Positions 14,101-26,510 of a stretch of 64,000 nucleotides of DNA are shown piece after piece (positions within the stretch are counted from its first letter, which is position 1; every line of letters begins with the position of its first letter). The notes beneath the pieces were generated by a model, which saw only the letters and a list, made by a program, of their open reading frames with translations, ran no database searches and was not told where the DNA came from. The stretch lies in NCBI GenBank assembly GCA_944474755.1, contig OX104112.1, positions 52,960,774 to 53,024,773 of the forward strand, written 5' to 3'. The translations under genes and the position numbers were made by a program. This DNA comes from Limnoperna fortunei (lineage: Eukaryota > Mollusca > Bivalvia > Mytilida > Modiolidae).

Positions 14101-15113
14101 GTTTAAAACTATAAAATCAGTATTTATTTCAGTATTTGTTCTTTGATTAAAACCGACGTCTGCATATCGCCAATTCAAGTTTTTATCAGTCAGTAAATAA
14201 AAACCTTAATTTCCTGAAGAACAAAAAAATGTCAATACGATCATATAGATATAAATCATTACTATTATAAATGAACAAAAACTGCAACTTATCATCAGGT
14301 AAAAACCGTGACATATTAAATGATTTCATATACTTACTACAATAATTAGGTGTCATGATTAGTTTCTTGGTCGTTTTTGGGGAGACACATTCACTTAGCT
14401 ATATCGTCGTGTGTTCTACGATGTGGCGCGCTTTCTGCCTTCGGGACATTTGTTAAATGACAGATTTTAGCCTGGAACAAACATTATAAACATAGATAAT
14501 TATTATTTATAAAAGCAAATGACAATGATTTTTTAACATGGAACAATTGCGATAAAAGTTGTATGTTTTGCTGATAGGATGTGCGGACTATTATTTTGGG
14601 TGGAATGTTGACATTACTTGACCTCTATAACTTATTCACAAAAAATCGATTTTTTACCATGGCCGAAATGAACAATGTCCATTTCGTGTCGTATGTTGCA
14701 CGTCAATCAACTTCTGACACCTGAAATAATATATTAATCATTAATTATAAAAAAATGAAATCAATTGTCAATTAAGACAAAAAAACATTTCAAGTATACA
14801 GTTGTTTGACTCCTATATATGTATAGCTTTTTGCGGTCACGAGTTCAGATTGTATTTCAGAAGTCAAACATGGAACTGATCTATATAGAAAAGAACCGTA
14901 TATTTCATTTTTTGTAACATTAAATAAGCTTTAAAACTTAAACATATTTGTTTGTGTGACGTTTTTCGTCACTTTCGCCTATTTTTCGGCAAAATCAATG
15001 CGTCCAGAAAAGGAACTGGAGTATCCAATGCGAACTCTTGAACCAACATAAAATGGTCCGTAACGAACTACTAACCATCACCAATTGAGAGTGTTTGTTT
15101 GAATCGTATTTTT
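11191..15113. other. intergenic, nothing recognised
   Basis: About 3.9 kb of AT-rich sequence without a supportable gene or repeat. There is a short hairpin near 12632-12650 (TGCGATTGCTCAATCGCA). Confidence 0.6.
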
Positions 15114-15180
15114 GCAGCTTTCAGCAATTTTTTCAGCTATATCGTGACGTTCGGTACCGGGCGCCATAAACAATTCTTAG
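15114..15180 (-). mobile_element. SINE 3' fragment
   Basis: On the minus strand GGCGCCCGGTACCGAACG, then CACGATATAGCTGAAAAAAT and TGCTGAAAGCTGC, matching the 3' block of the SINE. It may be the tail of the copy at 15295-15475, split by about 115 bp of other sequence. Confidence 0.6.
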
Positions 15181-15294
15181 ACAATTTTTATTGTCAGTTT
15201 CATTCGATCAAAACTTCAGATTTCATTGGTTTTCATTAGTAATTAAGAAAATTTCTATAAGCTGAACAAAATATATTCTTCAAACAGGTTGTAT

Positions 15295-15475
15295 GCTGCC
15301 AGGGCCATTTGCATCTGCTAAGGAAGCCGGAGTACTCATTAAAAAAAAATTCGAACTTTAGCAGAATACTTGGCAATCCTTGTCAATTAAGATTGGGGTT
15401 GAGAGCACCCTGCCTGATGTCAGACCCTCACTCGAAACCTTAGCGTTGAGATTCCGCGTAACAGTGGCGAATCCA
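15295..15475 (-). mobile_element. SINE body fragment
   Basis: On the minus strand: GGTTTCGAGTGAGGGTCTG, GGCAGGGTGCTCTCAACCC, TTGACAAGGATTGCCAAG and GAGTACTCCGGCTTCC. Same orientation as 15114-15180. Confidence 0.65.
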
Positions 15476-15589
15476 TGATTTTGCATAAGCGGGTCCGCTT
15501 TTTCCATAATATGGGGAGGTCAGCGCTCTGGACATATTTTTAATCACAGGCAATTAAAAACGCATTTTATAGATGCGGCTTCGTAAGCT

Positions 15590-15740
15590 GAATCTGCCAC
15601 TGGCCAATGTAGTTAGTCAGTTTTGGCAAGGTGTGCTCGACTCCAATTTTCGAACCTTAATTGACAGGGCTTGCCAGTTTTCCTATCGAAGGTACCTGTA
15701 CTCCGGCCAACTCTACCATGAAAAACTGAACGTTGTGATT
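15590..15740 (+). mobile_element. SINE body fragment
   Basis: AAGGTGTGCTCGACTCCAAT, TTAATTGACAGGGCTTGCC, TGTACTCCGGCCAACTC and TGAAAAACTGAACG. It lies head-on to the minus-strand copy at 15295 and just upstream of the 21-bp tandem repeat. Confidence 0.65.
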
Positions 15741-15841
15741 CTAAAATTGGAAAAATATCGAACACAAATTGTGTATTACTTAAATTATGTACACCCTATG
15801 CAAAAAAGTAAGGTGTGTGTTCTTTAGTGAGGCAAGACAAG

Positions 15842-15925
15842 AGAACCGGTACTCCGCTCCCTAGAACCGTTACTCCGCTCCTGAGAACCGGTACTCCGCT
15901 CCTTAGAACCGGTACTCCGCTCCTT
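15842..15925 (+). repeat. 21-bp tandem repeat, four units
   Basis: Four units of AGAACCGGTACTCCGCTCCT plus one base, with one to three differences between them. The unit resembles the GGGTACTCCGGCTTCCTCC block of the local SINE family, and a plus-strand SINE fragment lies just upstream (15590-15740). Confidence 0.85.
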
Positions 15926-17029
15926 ATAGAGTAATGCATGTATGCCAAAATCTTTGCATTAAATTAACACACACAAACTTTTCAAATTAATCAAAACTAA
16001 TACCAAAGCATTTCTACCGTCTTCGTCTGTACCTTAATTTATTGACATCGACGCCATTTTGAATAGTTAACATAAAATAACGGACATATAGCTCGTCATT
16101 TCTACTTAAATCCTACAATTATACTTGAATACACGTTGGAGAATTTGTATAAATGTATTTTAAGATTTAAGTATGTTGTTATATTGAGCAAATAGTTTGT
16201 AAGATAAAACCAACCAGTGCATGACGAACAATTAAATGAACCTTTAGATGATATACATTTTTATGGCGGTTATAACACGTGCTGATTTTGTTCTAAATTT
16301 CTGTCCTATAGATGTTGTCATAGACGTGCCTATTGAACATTAATTAAAACAAAATGTGTTTTAAATTACCTTTTTGTCTGATAATTGATCTTTCAAAGCG
16401 ATACTTAGCATTACGAGAAATGCTATTTGAGAAACCACCCAACAGAAAAGCACAGAAGTCACACATGACTGCGCACTACCCAGAAAGGAAATGAACAACG
16501 TTTGGACGACCAAAACAAAACACAAAACATGCTTGCATAGATTGGAAAAGCCCGATTGAAAAAAAAGATATCACAGCGTGGTAACGTCGTAATGAAAATA
16601 TCGCGTTTTTAAAAACATAATAAAACAACTGTAATTACACAGATATTACAACTGTAGTGAACACGTAAAAAGATTATAAAAACATGGTTTCCCATGTACA
16701 AGTTTTTAGTAAAATTTCTAAAACAACGTCATCGTATATTTTCTATATAATATATAAATTTTCTTAGTGCAGCCATATTTAAAGTGAGGCAAAGAAATGG
16801 TCTATTTGTAAAATGCGATAAAAGGAATTTCAGTTGCTTTTAAATGTGATACTTGGTATTTGCCTCATTGCCTGCATTGCACTTCGGCCATGTATATATG
16901 GGTTCCTCGTACTGTGACAAAAAGCTCAGTGAAAATGGTTCAGTACGCCCTTAAAATTTTTATATGCCTTTCAAACGCGTATATCATTGACCTTTATAGG
17001 AAACATTTATCCATAAACATTACACATCC

Positions 17030-17083
17030 TGAATATAGCTGAAATATTGCTTGCTTGACGTAAAACAATAATCAATCAATCCA
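17030..17083 (+). mobile_element. SINE tail fragment
   Basis: GAATATAGCTGAAATATTGC followed by GACGTAAAACAATAATCAAT and CAATC, the end of a related SINE with a CAAT-type tail. Confidence 0.5.
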
Positions 17084-17953
17084 TAAATATTCTGAAAATT
17101 TGACGTAGCAATAAGTAATTTATTTACTATAACTTATAACTATTTTTAGCGGATACTTTTTTATCCATGGCCTATATCGAAAGGACTGTACGGTTACAAA
17201 AGGCAAGTATTAACAAATGAAAACAACACGCACATCATAAGAGTAATTGTAATCAGACTTGGTTACCAAGAGCCAAGTTCACACCACTTCCGGTCAAAAT
17301 AAAGGCATTAAATGAAAACGCTATTTATGATATATGTTCCCTTGCTTACGAAAAGGCTTCGACATACATATCTGAGGTATTTTAATATATAGGTTTTCGA
17401 TGGATTTAATCTGCTCAGCCCTCCAAATATTTTTTTCTGTGAGTGTTCCAAGTCAGTAGTTTTCGTATTCATTCTTTTTTTAATTTGTCTTCCGTTAGTG
17501 TGTGATTTGTTGTGCGGTCGTTTTATGATTTAAGATGTTTGTATTTTGTTTATGTGCTCTGTTATATATCTTTACTCTCTTAAATAAAATATTATATATA
17601 GTCACTGACGTTTTTCGTCTTTGCAATATATGACTAATGCAACATGAGGTTTACGCATACATAAAAGTTTTAAAGATGTTTCGTGTTCATATTTTATAAG
17701 TTGAAACACAAAAAAAAACCTGTCTTCGATTTTTATTTGCCATGAGCTACACCATCGCTGGTTCTAAGAAATATCAGCATGTGTTGTTGTGATTTCCAAA
17801 GTAGTTTATTCGACTACTGAATTCGTTATTTCGATTTCAGAAATTGACTTTTCGATACGTAAAACTCGTTAATTTGACGTCTGAGATATTTTTCTACTTG
17901 TAGAACTCGTTTACTACGGAAGCCTATTAGTACCATAAGTGGTATTTTTTTTA

Positions 17954-18152
17954 AACTTGTAATAACAACTTAGCTAACTTGTAATAACAACTTAGCTAAC
18001 TTGTAATAAAAACTTAGCTAACTTGTAATTACAACTTAGTATAACTTGTAATTACATCTTAGCAAACTTGTAATAACAACTTAGCTAACTTGTAAGTACA
18101 ACTTAGCTAACTTGTAATTACAACTTAGCTAACTTGTAATTACAACTTAGCT
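17954..18152 (+). repeat. 22-bp tandem array, nine units
   Basis: Nine copies of AACTTGTAATTACAACTTAG plus CT, with a few substitutions, followed by a decayed tenth. Each unit contains the near-palindrome AAGTTGTAATTACAACTT. The flank just left (17917-17935) reads TACGGAAGCCTATTAG, similar to the end of the palindromic element at 18334, so the two may belong to one group. Confidence 0.85.
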
Positions 18153-18333
18153 AACTTTTTATAACTACTTATTATACAGCTATATAATATCTATTCAAAG
18201 TACGTCATTCGACCATCGTTTGTAAGGAAAGGTTCCGACTGTAGCAGTCGGCAGATAATGAGATGTGGAATAATTGCTGAAGTTTACAGAGTCAGAATGT
18301 CGATTTAGATTTTAATAAACCATTTTCATTCTA

Positions 18334-18766
18334 CGGAAACCCATAAGGGTCATTTGAAAAAAACATTATGTCGTAATAACGACATAGCAAGTCGTAAAGA
18401 CCACATAGATATAGCGTAATAATGACATAACATGTCGTAATAACGACATAACCATGTCTTAATAACGACATAACCATGTCTTAATAACAACATAACTATG
18501 TCGTAATTTCGAGTTAACATGTCGTAATAACGACATAACATAACTACTACTAGCCTGCTAGCCTTTACACAGAATAATTCTTGACATACCTTTCTTCTTT
18601 CAAATGAATGCCCGAAGTCAATAGATATTTGACAATCTCGCTACTAATATTAATCGTTTTTACTACTCACTATGTCGTAGTTACGACATAGTGATGTCGT
18701 TATTACGACATGTTATGTCGTAATTACGACTTTTTTTTTCAAATGAGCCTTATCGGCTTCCTTCTC
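18334..18766. mobile_element. MITE-like element built from palindromic ACGACAT/ATGTCGT units
   Basis: Inverted ends of about 28 bp (18335-18362 and 18739-18766, consensus GGAARCC-ATAAGG-TCATTTG followed by A runs) enclose arrays of the palindrome TATGTCGTAATAACGACATA. About seven units repeat every 20-24 bp at 18366-18545 and about three at 18670-18730. A unique 120-bp centre separates the arrays. No coding sequence: the 63-codon frame across the array is repeat-derived. Confidence 0.7.
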
Positions 18767-19012
18767 ATTCCTACATGCTGCAATAAAATACGTCGCCTTG
18801 TCACATGAAATCATAACTTGTTGTACTGGCATTTTATATTGTATTTGAACATTTGCAAACATCAATCGTTGTTTTACTGGCGAAGCGTAAACGTAGACAG
18901 GAAACGAAAATGTGCAATAGAATACATATACATTTTAACCATGTGAAAGTTCATTTTTCTCTGTTTGATTTGGTTAAAGTCCAAAACAAATCACATGCAT
19001 TCAATATCAAGC

Positions 19013-19706
19013 TATACTCACTCAAAGAAGAAACGCAACATAAAAAAATGGGTGTTGGCGTCTCAGTGTTGCTCCGACATAAGGTATTTCTTGCCCGCAA
19101 TCCATGACAGCGTAACCGATTGCGTACTCTCTGTGGTGATATACGGCGCAACCCAGGGACGTTTACAGCTGTTTCTGTTGCAGTAATAGTCCTATTCCGT
19201 AGATGGAATAATCTATTATAACGATCCTGCGTCCGAGTTGTAACGTAGTCGGTCTTTCGTAGTACCAAGCTGCTGGTAGCGTCTCCAAAGGCGTGAAATT
19301 GTGCTACGATGAACATTGTACGTTCTGGCAACAACATTCTGTGATTTCCCTCGATTCGACCGACAGCTATATTATGGGTAGCAGCATCTAACCTGGGATA
19401 GCGACACCACATCAGAATTTTATTCTACTAATTCAGTCAAGAAAAGAAATAGCAGGGTTTTATTCCGATTGTCTGAGTTAAAAATAATACCCATTTTTAG
19501 CAATTTCCTAATTCATGGTGTGTTCCAGATTTCGACCACAGTCGTTCACGGGTGGATGAACTTAAATGCTTTCACATGGAAACCTTTAATTAAGGTGTAA
19601 TTATAATGGTGTGTATATATATTTGAATATTTATAGGATATTTGTCCGCAAAAAAATGATTTGAAAACATTTATCGTATGTTGCGTTTCTTTTTTGAGTG
19701 AGTATA
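19013..19706 (-). mobile_element. internally deleted Tc1-like DNA transposon
   Basis: Terminal inverted repeats TACTCACTCAAAGAAGAAAC (from 19015) and, at the other end, TTTTTTGAGTGAGTA (to 19704) continue inward to GCAACATA on both sides and are flanked by TA duplications at 19013-19014 and 19705-19706. The element is about 690 bp, roughly half of an autonomous Tc1, so an internal part is lost. The transposase remnant lies within it. Confidence 0.8.
19053..19412 (-). pseudogene. Tc1-like transposase N-terminal remnant
   Basis: The minus-strand frame contains the paired helix-turn-helix DNA-binding part of Tc1/mariner transposases: TTRTQDRYNRLFHLRNRTI then TATETAVNVPGLRRISPQ and VRNRLRCHGLRARN. 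The frame then passes straight into the terminal inverted repeat, so the whole DDE/D catalytic domain is absent and no active transposase can be made. The upstream first helix-turn-helix is also degraded. Confidence 0.75.
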
Positions 19707-20078
19707 TATTAAGCTATATATTTGATCCTGTTAGAAACATTTGAACTATTTATAAGCGATACGATTTAGTAATGCTCCCATTAAATATAATCTCTTCTCA
19801 AAAAATACTTCCCCGTCATACGGTACTGAAAACCCTTTTGTCCCCGCCTTCAGTACATCACATGTTTGTTTATGCATTTGTTTATTTGGTTATGAAATAT
19901 TTATCTTATAATGCATGTAACATGATTTCCATTTTAGTCATGAAAACCTTTTGATATTGTCGTTAATACTGATTAAAAATAGATTAGACACAATTTTATA
20001 CGTATTTTAACATACAGGTTAATGTATATGATTAAAAGTTATGAGAAATGTTACATCGTGTGAAAAGGTAAGTTAATC

Positions 20079-20341
20079 ATCTGTTTGTTTAAATGTAGTT
20101 GAGCGTCACTTTCAGCAATTTTTTCAGCCATTTCATGGCGTGAAGTTTTTATTGGGAGCGAGCCGGAATACCCGATAAAAAAACCCCAAAATTCAGCTGG
20201 AAAACTGGGAATCCTCGTCAGGTAAGGCTGGAGTCGAGCATGACTTGTCTGCACTAAGGCTCAAACACGCAACATCAGTATTGACACGTGATCAAAAGTA
20301 AATGACTCACTACCTTAACCACTAGACTACTGGGGCTCGGG
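20079..20341 (-). mobile_element. full-length tRNA-derived SINE, diverged
   Basis: On the minus strand it starts at about 20340 with GCCCCAGTAGTCTAGTGG. A decayed B box (GTGTTTGAGCC) follows, then the GACTCCAGCCTTACCTGACG block, a TATTCCGGCTCGCTCCC block, GGCTGAAAAAATTGCTGAAA and an AAACAAACAG tail. Same family as the copy at 51834. Confidence 0.75.
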
Positions 20342-20479
20342 TTAATCTTGTGTGTAAGAATGTAGAAAAATTGAGTGCATATGTGAGTAGATGAGTGTGT
20401 ACGGGGGTAGATCCCTGACCAGCTACATGGAAGGCCGTTTTATTAAGAAGAAACCAGAGTTAACGGTAAGAACCAACAC

Positions 20480-20600
20480 ATTCGACAGAACCATTTCAAT
20501 CAATTAAGGTTAGATTCGAGCACACTCTGTCGTAATCTAACTCTAGTATTACCACGTGGCTAATCTAAGGTAGATAACTTACTACATAGACCCATATCCT
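20480..20600 (-). mobile_element. diverged SINE 5' fragment
   Basis: On the minus strand: CTATGTAGTAAGTTATCTAC, CCACGTGGTAATACTAG, GACAGAGTGTGCTCGAATC and TAACCTTAATTGATTGAAA, in the family order. Confidence 0.5.
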
Positions 20601-21949
20601 ATTAAAGCTAAAATTTTATGGATGTTTATTGGTGTGTTAACATACTGATATATGTAAACATCTTATTGATATATTTAACATTTTAAATTCAAGAATTGGA
20701 AATATAAAGCGAAATTGCATCGTCTTTCTTAAAGATTCGACTGCATGGCTTGTTGTAATGAGATATGCTCATTCAAACAATCTATTTTATGTCAATTTTC
20801 ATTGAGAGCGCAGCTAATATCAGACTTCAGTCTTCTTTGAATACTTACTACTAGTACTTCAAAGTGCATAAATGAGGTTTTTATATGTTATATGTGTTTG
20901 CATAAAAAAACCTTTTTCGTATAATAATATTCTGATTTATATAAAAATGATAAATTAAGTTTTAAACAGTTGTCAAGTTTTGATTCGGTCGTATAGTTCT
21001 TAACAAAAGGCAATTTTTTTTGTATGTCAATTTAAGCATACCGCAATTAATAGCTATCTATATCGCGAAATTATTTTAAAATTATTTTAAAAAACATAGG
21101 AAATATATACACGATTTTATTCAATAAATAACCGTTATTCTGCTATCTTTTGAGCGTTTCTAATGTATTATCGCATCACTTAGATGTAAATTATCGTGTC
21201 AATTTCATTGTACATTACAGATGTTAGTTTCACTGATACAGACAATTTCCGGTAAAAATGTCCCAGAAATGAACACTTATTAAATCCTCTCCATTGTACG
21301 GGACCATATGTTACCATTACACTTATCAATCTGTGAAGCAAGCTCAAACACTTAGCTTGTCAATTTCATAAAAATATTAAATATCAAGATGTGTGCATCA
21401 AACACTGTCTAATGTAGATTCAAAAGTGCACTTCATTAGGGGAACAAAAATCAGTAAAATGAACCTTAGCTTCAATCTACAACAATAATCCACTAGTTTA
21501 GTATTATGACTTGAGAAGGGTAGATGCGTGTCGTTGATTATACGTAGATGTACTTTTTTTTGTTAAAATGCAAAGGAGTATGTTACAACTAACAAATAAA
21601 CCACACATTTTGTAGATTTGTTTGTTTGTTTGTTTGTTTTTTTGTTTTGTTTTTTTTTTGATGTTGGGGGTGTTGTTTTTTTCAGTTTTTTGTTGTTTTT
21701 TTTTGTGTTTTCTTTTTTTTGTGAAATTAACGATTGGTTTACATGTCTTATATCCAATTATACTCGTATAGTATAATGAAAGTATATTTAATTCAAGAAT
21801 ACATACAGGGAATATCAGAATTGTGAAATTATTAATAAATCGGAAAAGATAAAAATATATTTTAAATTCTGTGTTTTCATTTAAAAGTTAAAGATTGTGT
21901 GTATTGTATAAGTATACAAATACATATTGTAAATAATAGTTTTAACGTT

Positions 21950-22539
21950 TATAGTCAATTTTACCTTGTCATTCCGACGGGATTTTGCTTCACAAAATGG
22001 AAAACTGCTACCGCGTTTGGTCGAGTTTATGGTCCTTTAGTAGATCTTTTATTCCACTTTTTGAAAGTAACAATTATTTTCCACAGTTAATCGGCTTTTT
22101 GAAATGCGGCCGTTTTTTCATTTTGCCAGATCGATTTTCCATAGGAAGTCAGCCATTTTTGTTTCTTAAGGGGTCTAATGTTGTTTACAAACGTTCGTCT
22201 GTTTTCGTAACGTACAATGGTATTCGGACAAACCGCGAGACTTTTCCCGCCTCAACTGCAGACGACATTACCCGAAGGATTTCGAATAGACAACAATGGA
22301 ATTTTCCTAACGCACACTTCCGTTCAAAACAAGGTCAAAATTTAGTATGGAAAATCGACCTGGCAAAATGAAAAAACGGCCGCATTTCAAAAAGCCGATT
22401 AACTGTGGAAAATAATTGTTACTTTCAAAAAGTGGAATAAAAGATCTACTAAAGGACCATAAACTCGACCAAACGCGGTAGCAGTTTTCCATTTTGTGAA
22501 GCAAAATCCCGTCGGAATGACACGGTAAAATTGACTATA
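21950..22539. mobile_element. 590-bp foldback / MITE-like element with 194-bp arms
   Basis: The left arm 21950-22143 and right arm 22346-22539 are nearly perfect inverted copies, starting TATAGTCAATTTTACC and ending GGTAAAATTGACTATA. They flank a 202-bp unique centre. The outermost TATA on both sides allows a TA target duplication. There is no coding capacity; open frames in the arms mirror one another. The superfamily is not recognised. Confidence 0.8.
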
Positions 22540-25500
22540 GTAATCTCAGTTATAAATCAAATAAATTGTTAATCACTTGAAATATACAACATGTAATTTG
22601 TCATTCAACATTATTTCTGTGCCTAATGAAATCGATAAGGTTATAAATCATTATAAAACGCATAACGTAAATAATTACTGAATTTCAATTTCCAGCAGCA
22701 CAGGATGTTAATAAAATTACCTGAAATTTAACTATATTTGCAATTCAATAATAGAGAAAAATTGGAATTATGTTGCAAAGATGTCGGAAACAACAATCTA
22801 TAGAAAATCCAAATGTATTGTTATTTGACGATATGTTCAATTTTCATGTTTAAAATTGTTAAGAATTGCATTGAAGTGTGGATCGTGGATATAATTGTAC
22901 ATAACAATAATATCCCACTACCTTATAAAACTGGTTTCCTAACCGTTTATTGTGCTACCTGACAATGACGCGGATCAATTTATACAGTCTGCTAAAAAGT
23001 GAATCCGTCCCATCAATGTAATTACTGGGGTTTAGAACGACTGTTAATTGATACAATCCCGTTGCTGGGCTTGTAATGGGTTTACATTACAATTGTCAAC
23101 TATCTTGTCACAATCTATTGTTAACTTTTGAAGACATAGTACGGGGGCATTTCATAGTTGATTTGCACCGTGGACAAGACTTGAATAGCAGCCATATTGA
23201 GGATTTACAGATCAAAAGAGATTCTTGGGATTTGTGCACAAAGTATGTTTATGGTAGAATGTGGTTATTTAACACAAATTTTAATTGTAAATATTGTCAA
23301 TTTATCAGACATGATTGGGAAATTAAGAACCTAATACACCATGAAAAATATTGAAGATTGATTAAATTCATGGCATTCAAATTTCTCAGATAAAATTAAT
23401 GAATAAAACATACAACACCGATGTTCAAATACTGATAGCGATTTCCCGTTCTCTTCGTACAAAACTAGCTAAACAGCTTTTGAGTTTACTAAATTATTTT
23501 TTATGCGAAATATAAAGAACGTGTTAGAAGTGTTTCAGAAAAAATATTTGAGCTTACTGATAAAGGAGTAGAATCGTAATAAAATATGAAGTTTGTTTGT
23601 TTTTTTATCAAATAAAATTGTATGCATGTTTGTACGTGTGTTGTCTGATTACTGTGATATGTAATAATAAATAATAAATTCATACAACATAAATAACTCC
23701 AATATTTTTATACTTTGAATATGTATTGAATGAAAGGTAGATGTTCAACGAAAATTAATCATACATTGTCTTGACAACATTTCTAGATTATGAATACATT
23801 TTAAAACGGTGTTTGATGCCTTTCATCAATGTTTCAGCTATGTGATCGCGTCAATCTCTTATCGGTACAGAAAGGAGGAATACCCGACGCGAATCTCATG
23901 CCTTCAAGAGGAAAACGAACAATTCTTGACGATTACGGTTGAATTAATTCTAGCACATCCTGAAATAAGGCACGAACTTACGACCCCAGTAAATTTCAAA
24001 GAACACAAGGATGAAATATTATGGTAAATCTAAGACCAATATAGTATTTAAAAAAAAATTCATTAAAGATTTACAATTACCTTTATATCGCGTAAATGTT
24101 TCTGCATAAGATCGTCTTAAAGACGTCGTATTAGGGCCTTTTAACAGGTGTAACAAATGGAAAATAATAACAATATTAGCTTGAAAATAAATGTTGATTT
24201 TTATAATAACGACATCGTATTACAAGTGTAGAGAACTTATTAACATATTGACAGTCTTTGATTTACTTCTTTTAAAATTATTTGTAGAACACCATATAAT
24301 AACCTTAGTTTCGTTTAACAAAATTTAATCAACACTTTAACATAATATATAAAGATAACAAACATTTGGGTAACACTTTAGGGTAATAACATGTAAAAAC
24401 AATCTCAGGTGTTGCAAAGTGATATATAAATGTTCTCATAATAGTTAAACAAAATATACCCCCAGTTTTAACCAGATAATATCATGTATCTTGTATACTT
24501 GACAATGTACTCCCTTCAGCGTTAAGAAGTTTGGTACACGACTTCCTTCAACAGCAGACGACCATAACAAATATTGATTTGACCACATGTAGTTACCGAT
24601 TACGTCCACGAAAATATCTGGACTAAAATATAGTTTTCTATTATTTTGATATTAAATTACTAGGCTATTAAGCATATTTTTATTTGTTTTCTTTTGAGAA
24701 TATATTATATATCTTTAAAAAGGTTTTATTTTTAGTATACAATGACAAGCTAGCACTTGTATGCCCACAACTTGAAATTTTGCATGTTTGATTTCCAAGT
24801 AATTTTTTTCATATTGTCATATACAGGTTAGAGTTTTATTTTATAATTTACAATAATTGTTTTCATCTGAATTTTTATCAAATGAAGCACATATATAAAA
24901 AAAAATAATAAATAAATTAATTAATTATAATTTTTTGGTTTTATTTACAGAAAATAGCTTAACACCAGCAGGCCGAATGAACATTGCGTTTATTATCTTG
25001 CATAATATTTTGTATGTATCCTAGACAAATAATACAATAACGAAAACTAAAACCACGAATACAATAAAATACGTAGTAAACAAAAACCATTCTTCAATAT
25101 TTTGTTGTTCTTTTTTATGTTCACGATTATAAGCTTGTTGTGTGTTTGTGCGTTTTAAGGTTCAAACGGGCTTAAAGCCGTAACTTATCTACTGATAAAA
25201 ACAATATGTTTGTTAATATGCTTACAACAAAAAGTCGTCAATTTTCCAAATAAAATTTATAATATCGTTAACGATCTAAAATTTTATAACATTAGGATAA
25301 TTTAAGAAGTAATTTAAACGGTCATCATTAGAACTTAACTCCAAGTGACCGATCGATTTTTGGAAGAGTCAAGGCGAGAACAAGATTTTGTGTTGTGCAT
25401 GTTTCTACATCAAAATCATGGCGCCATATTGAAGCAACTATCCACAGTAAGACATGCCCAAGCTTCCTCATACATGTAGTCAAAATGTCAGGGCAGTAAA

Positions 25501-26387
25501 TTTAGACAATAACTATATCATGTCACTGGAAAATGAAGCTGCTAGCTCAGTAAAGGAGTAGAGATGTAGAGCTAAATTTATGTCTTTGATATGATTGATT
25601 GCTTCGACCCGACCGTGGAAACGACCAGCGAATTGAACCAACCACCAGGCGAGCGCGCTGCCAATTACGTCATTCAGTTAATTATGGTTATTGAAACTGA
25701 CTGTTTTGGTAAAACTTTATGTATATTTTATTACAAGCCCATACATGCACGTCCAACAATTTTTCAAATTAGTTAAAATGTCAAAATTTGAAATCGTAAT
25801 TCTAATACTATTCACCATTTTTTTTTCGCGCCAGCAAACAGGGATTTTGATAAGGTCAGCCTGTTAGTTAATTTTCTCCTATCAAGAAATCGGTATCATT
25901 TTCAAATTCCATCCAAATCAAAAGTCTTTTTGTCTATCTCAATTTTATCTCTTAATTTAAAAAATGGACATCTGCTCAAGATGACAATGTAGCCAAATCA
26001 TGAAATTGACACGTCTAACAGTCATTGAAATGGACAACACTTGTGGTCAGTAAAGGGTTGATTTCATGTTTAAATGTCACACCATGCAGAGAAGAGATGA
26101 GATAATAATAATTAAGTATCGGTCATCTTGTAAACAGAAAATGAACAAATATTTACATATGATAGGCGGTTATAAAGTCCATTCATTGTCCGTTAGTTAT
26201 TCTTCTAAATCAAAATTTAATTAAAGATAAAAGCGTAAATTCAACGATTTGTGTATCATATGAGATTCTTATTTTGTCTATGTTTCAAGGTGGTTCTGCA
26301 TACCAAATTAATCAACGCCAACAGAGGACGGCTTGTTATAATTTTTTCAGGATTATGCGCTGCAGTAGTATTTAATTTCTAGTTCAG

Positions 26388-26510
26388 TTTCGGGATACTC
26401 ATTTTGGGGCTTTGTGTTCTTTTTGGGTTCTCTTTATATGTCGCGAGTCAATATCTTAATCCGAATATTTGTCACTGTCCTATAGTTTTTTTAATTTTTT
26501 TTTGGCCATT
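26388..26510 (+). repeat. interspersed repeat, decayed copy
   Basis: A degraded match: TTCGGGATACTC, TTTGTGTTC and CCGAATATTTGTCACTGTCC in the family order. Weak. Confidence 0.35.

Noticed and set aside
18350..18541. 63-codon minus-strand frame with repeated RHGYVVI-type words
   Set aside because: It is a translation of the palindromic array.
17954..18730. CRISPR-like regular repeats
   Set aside because: Units are contiguous or separated by a few bases with no unique spacers, no cas genes are present, and the context is a eukaryotic genome.
23076..23354. 92-codon frame containing Cys and His residues
   Set aside because: The Cys/His spacing fits no zinc-finger pattern I know, and no flanking exon was found.
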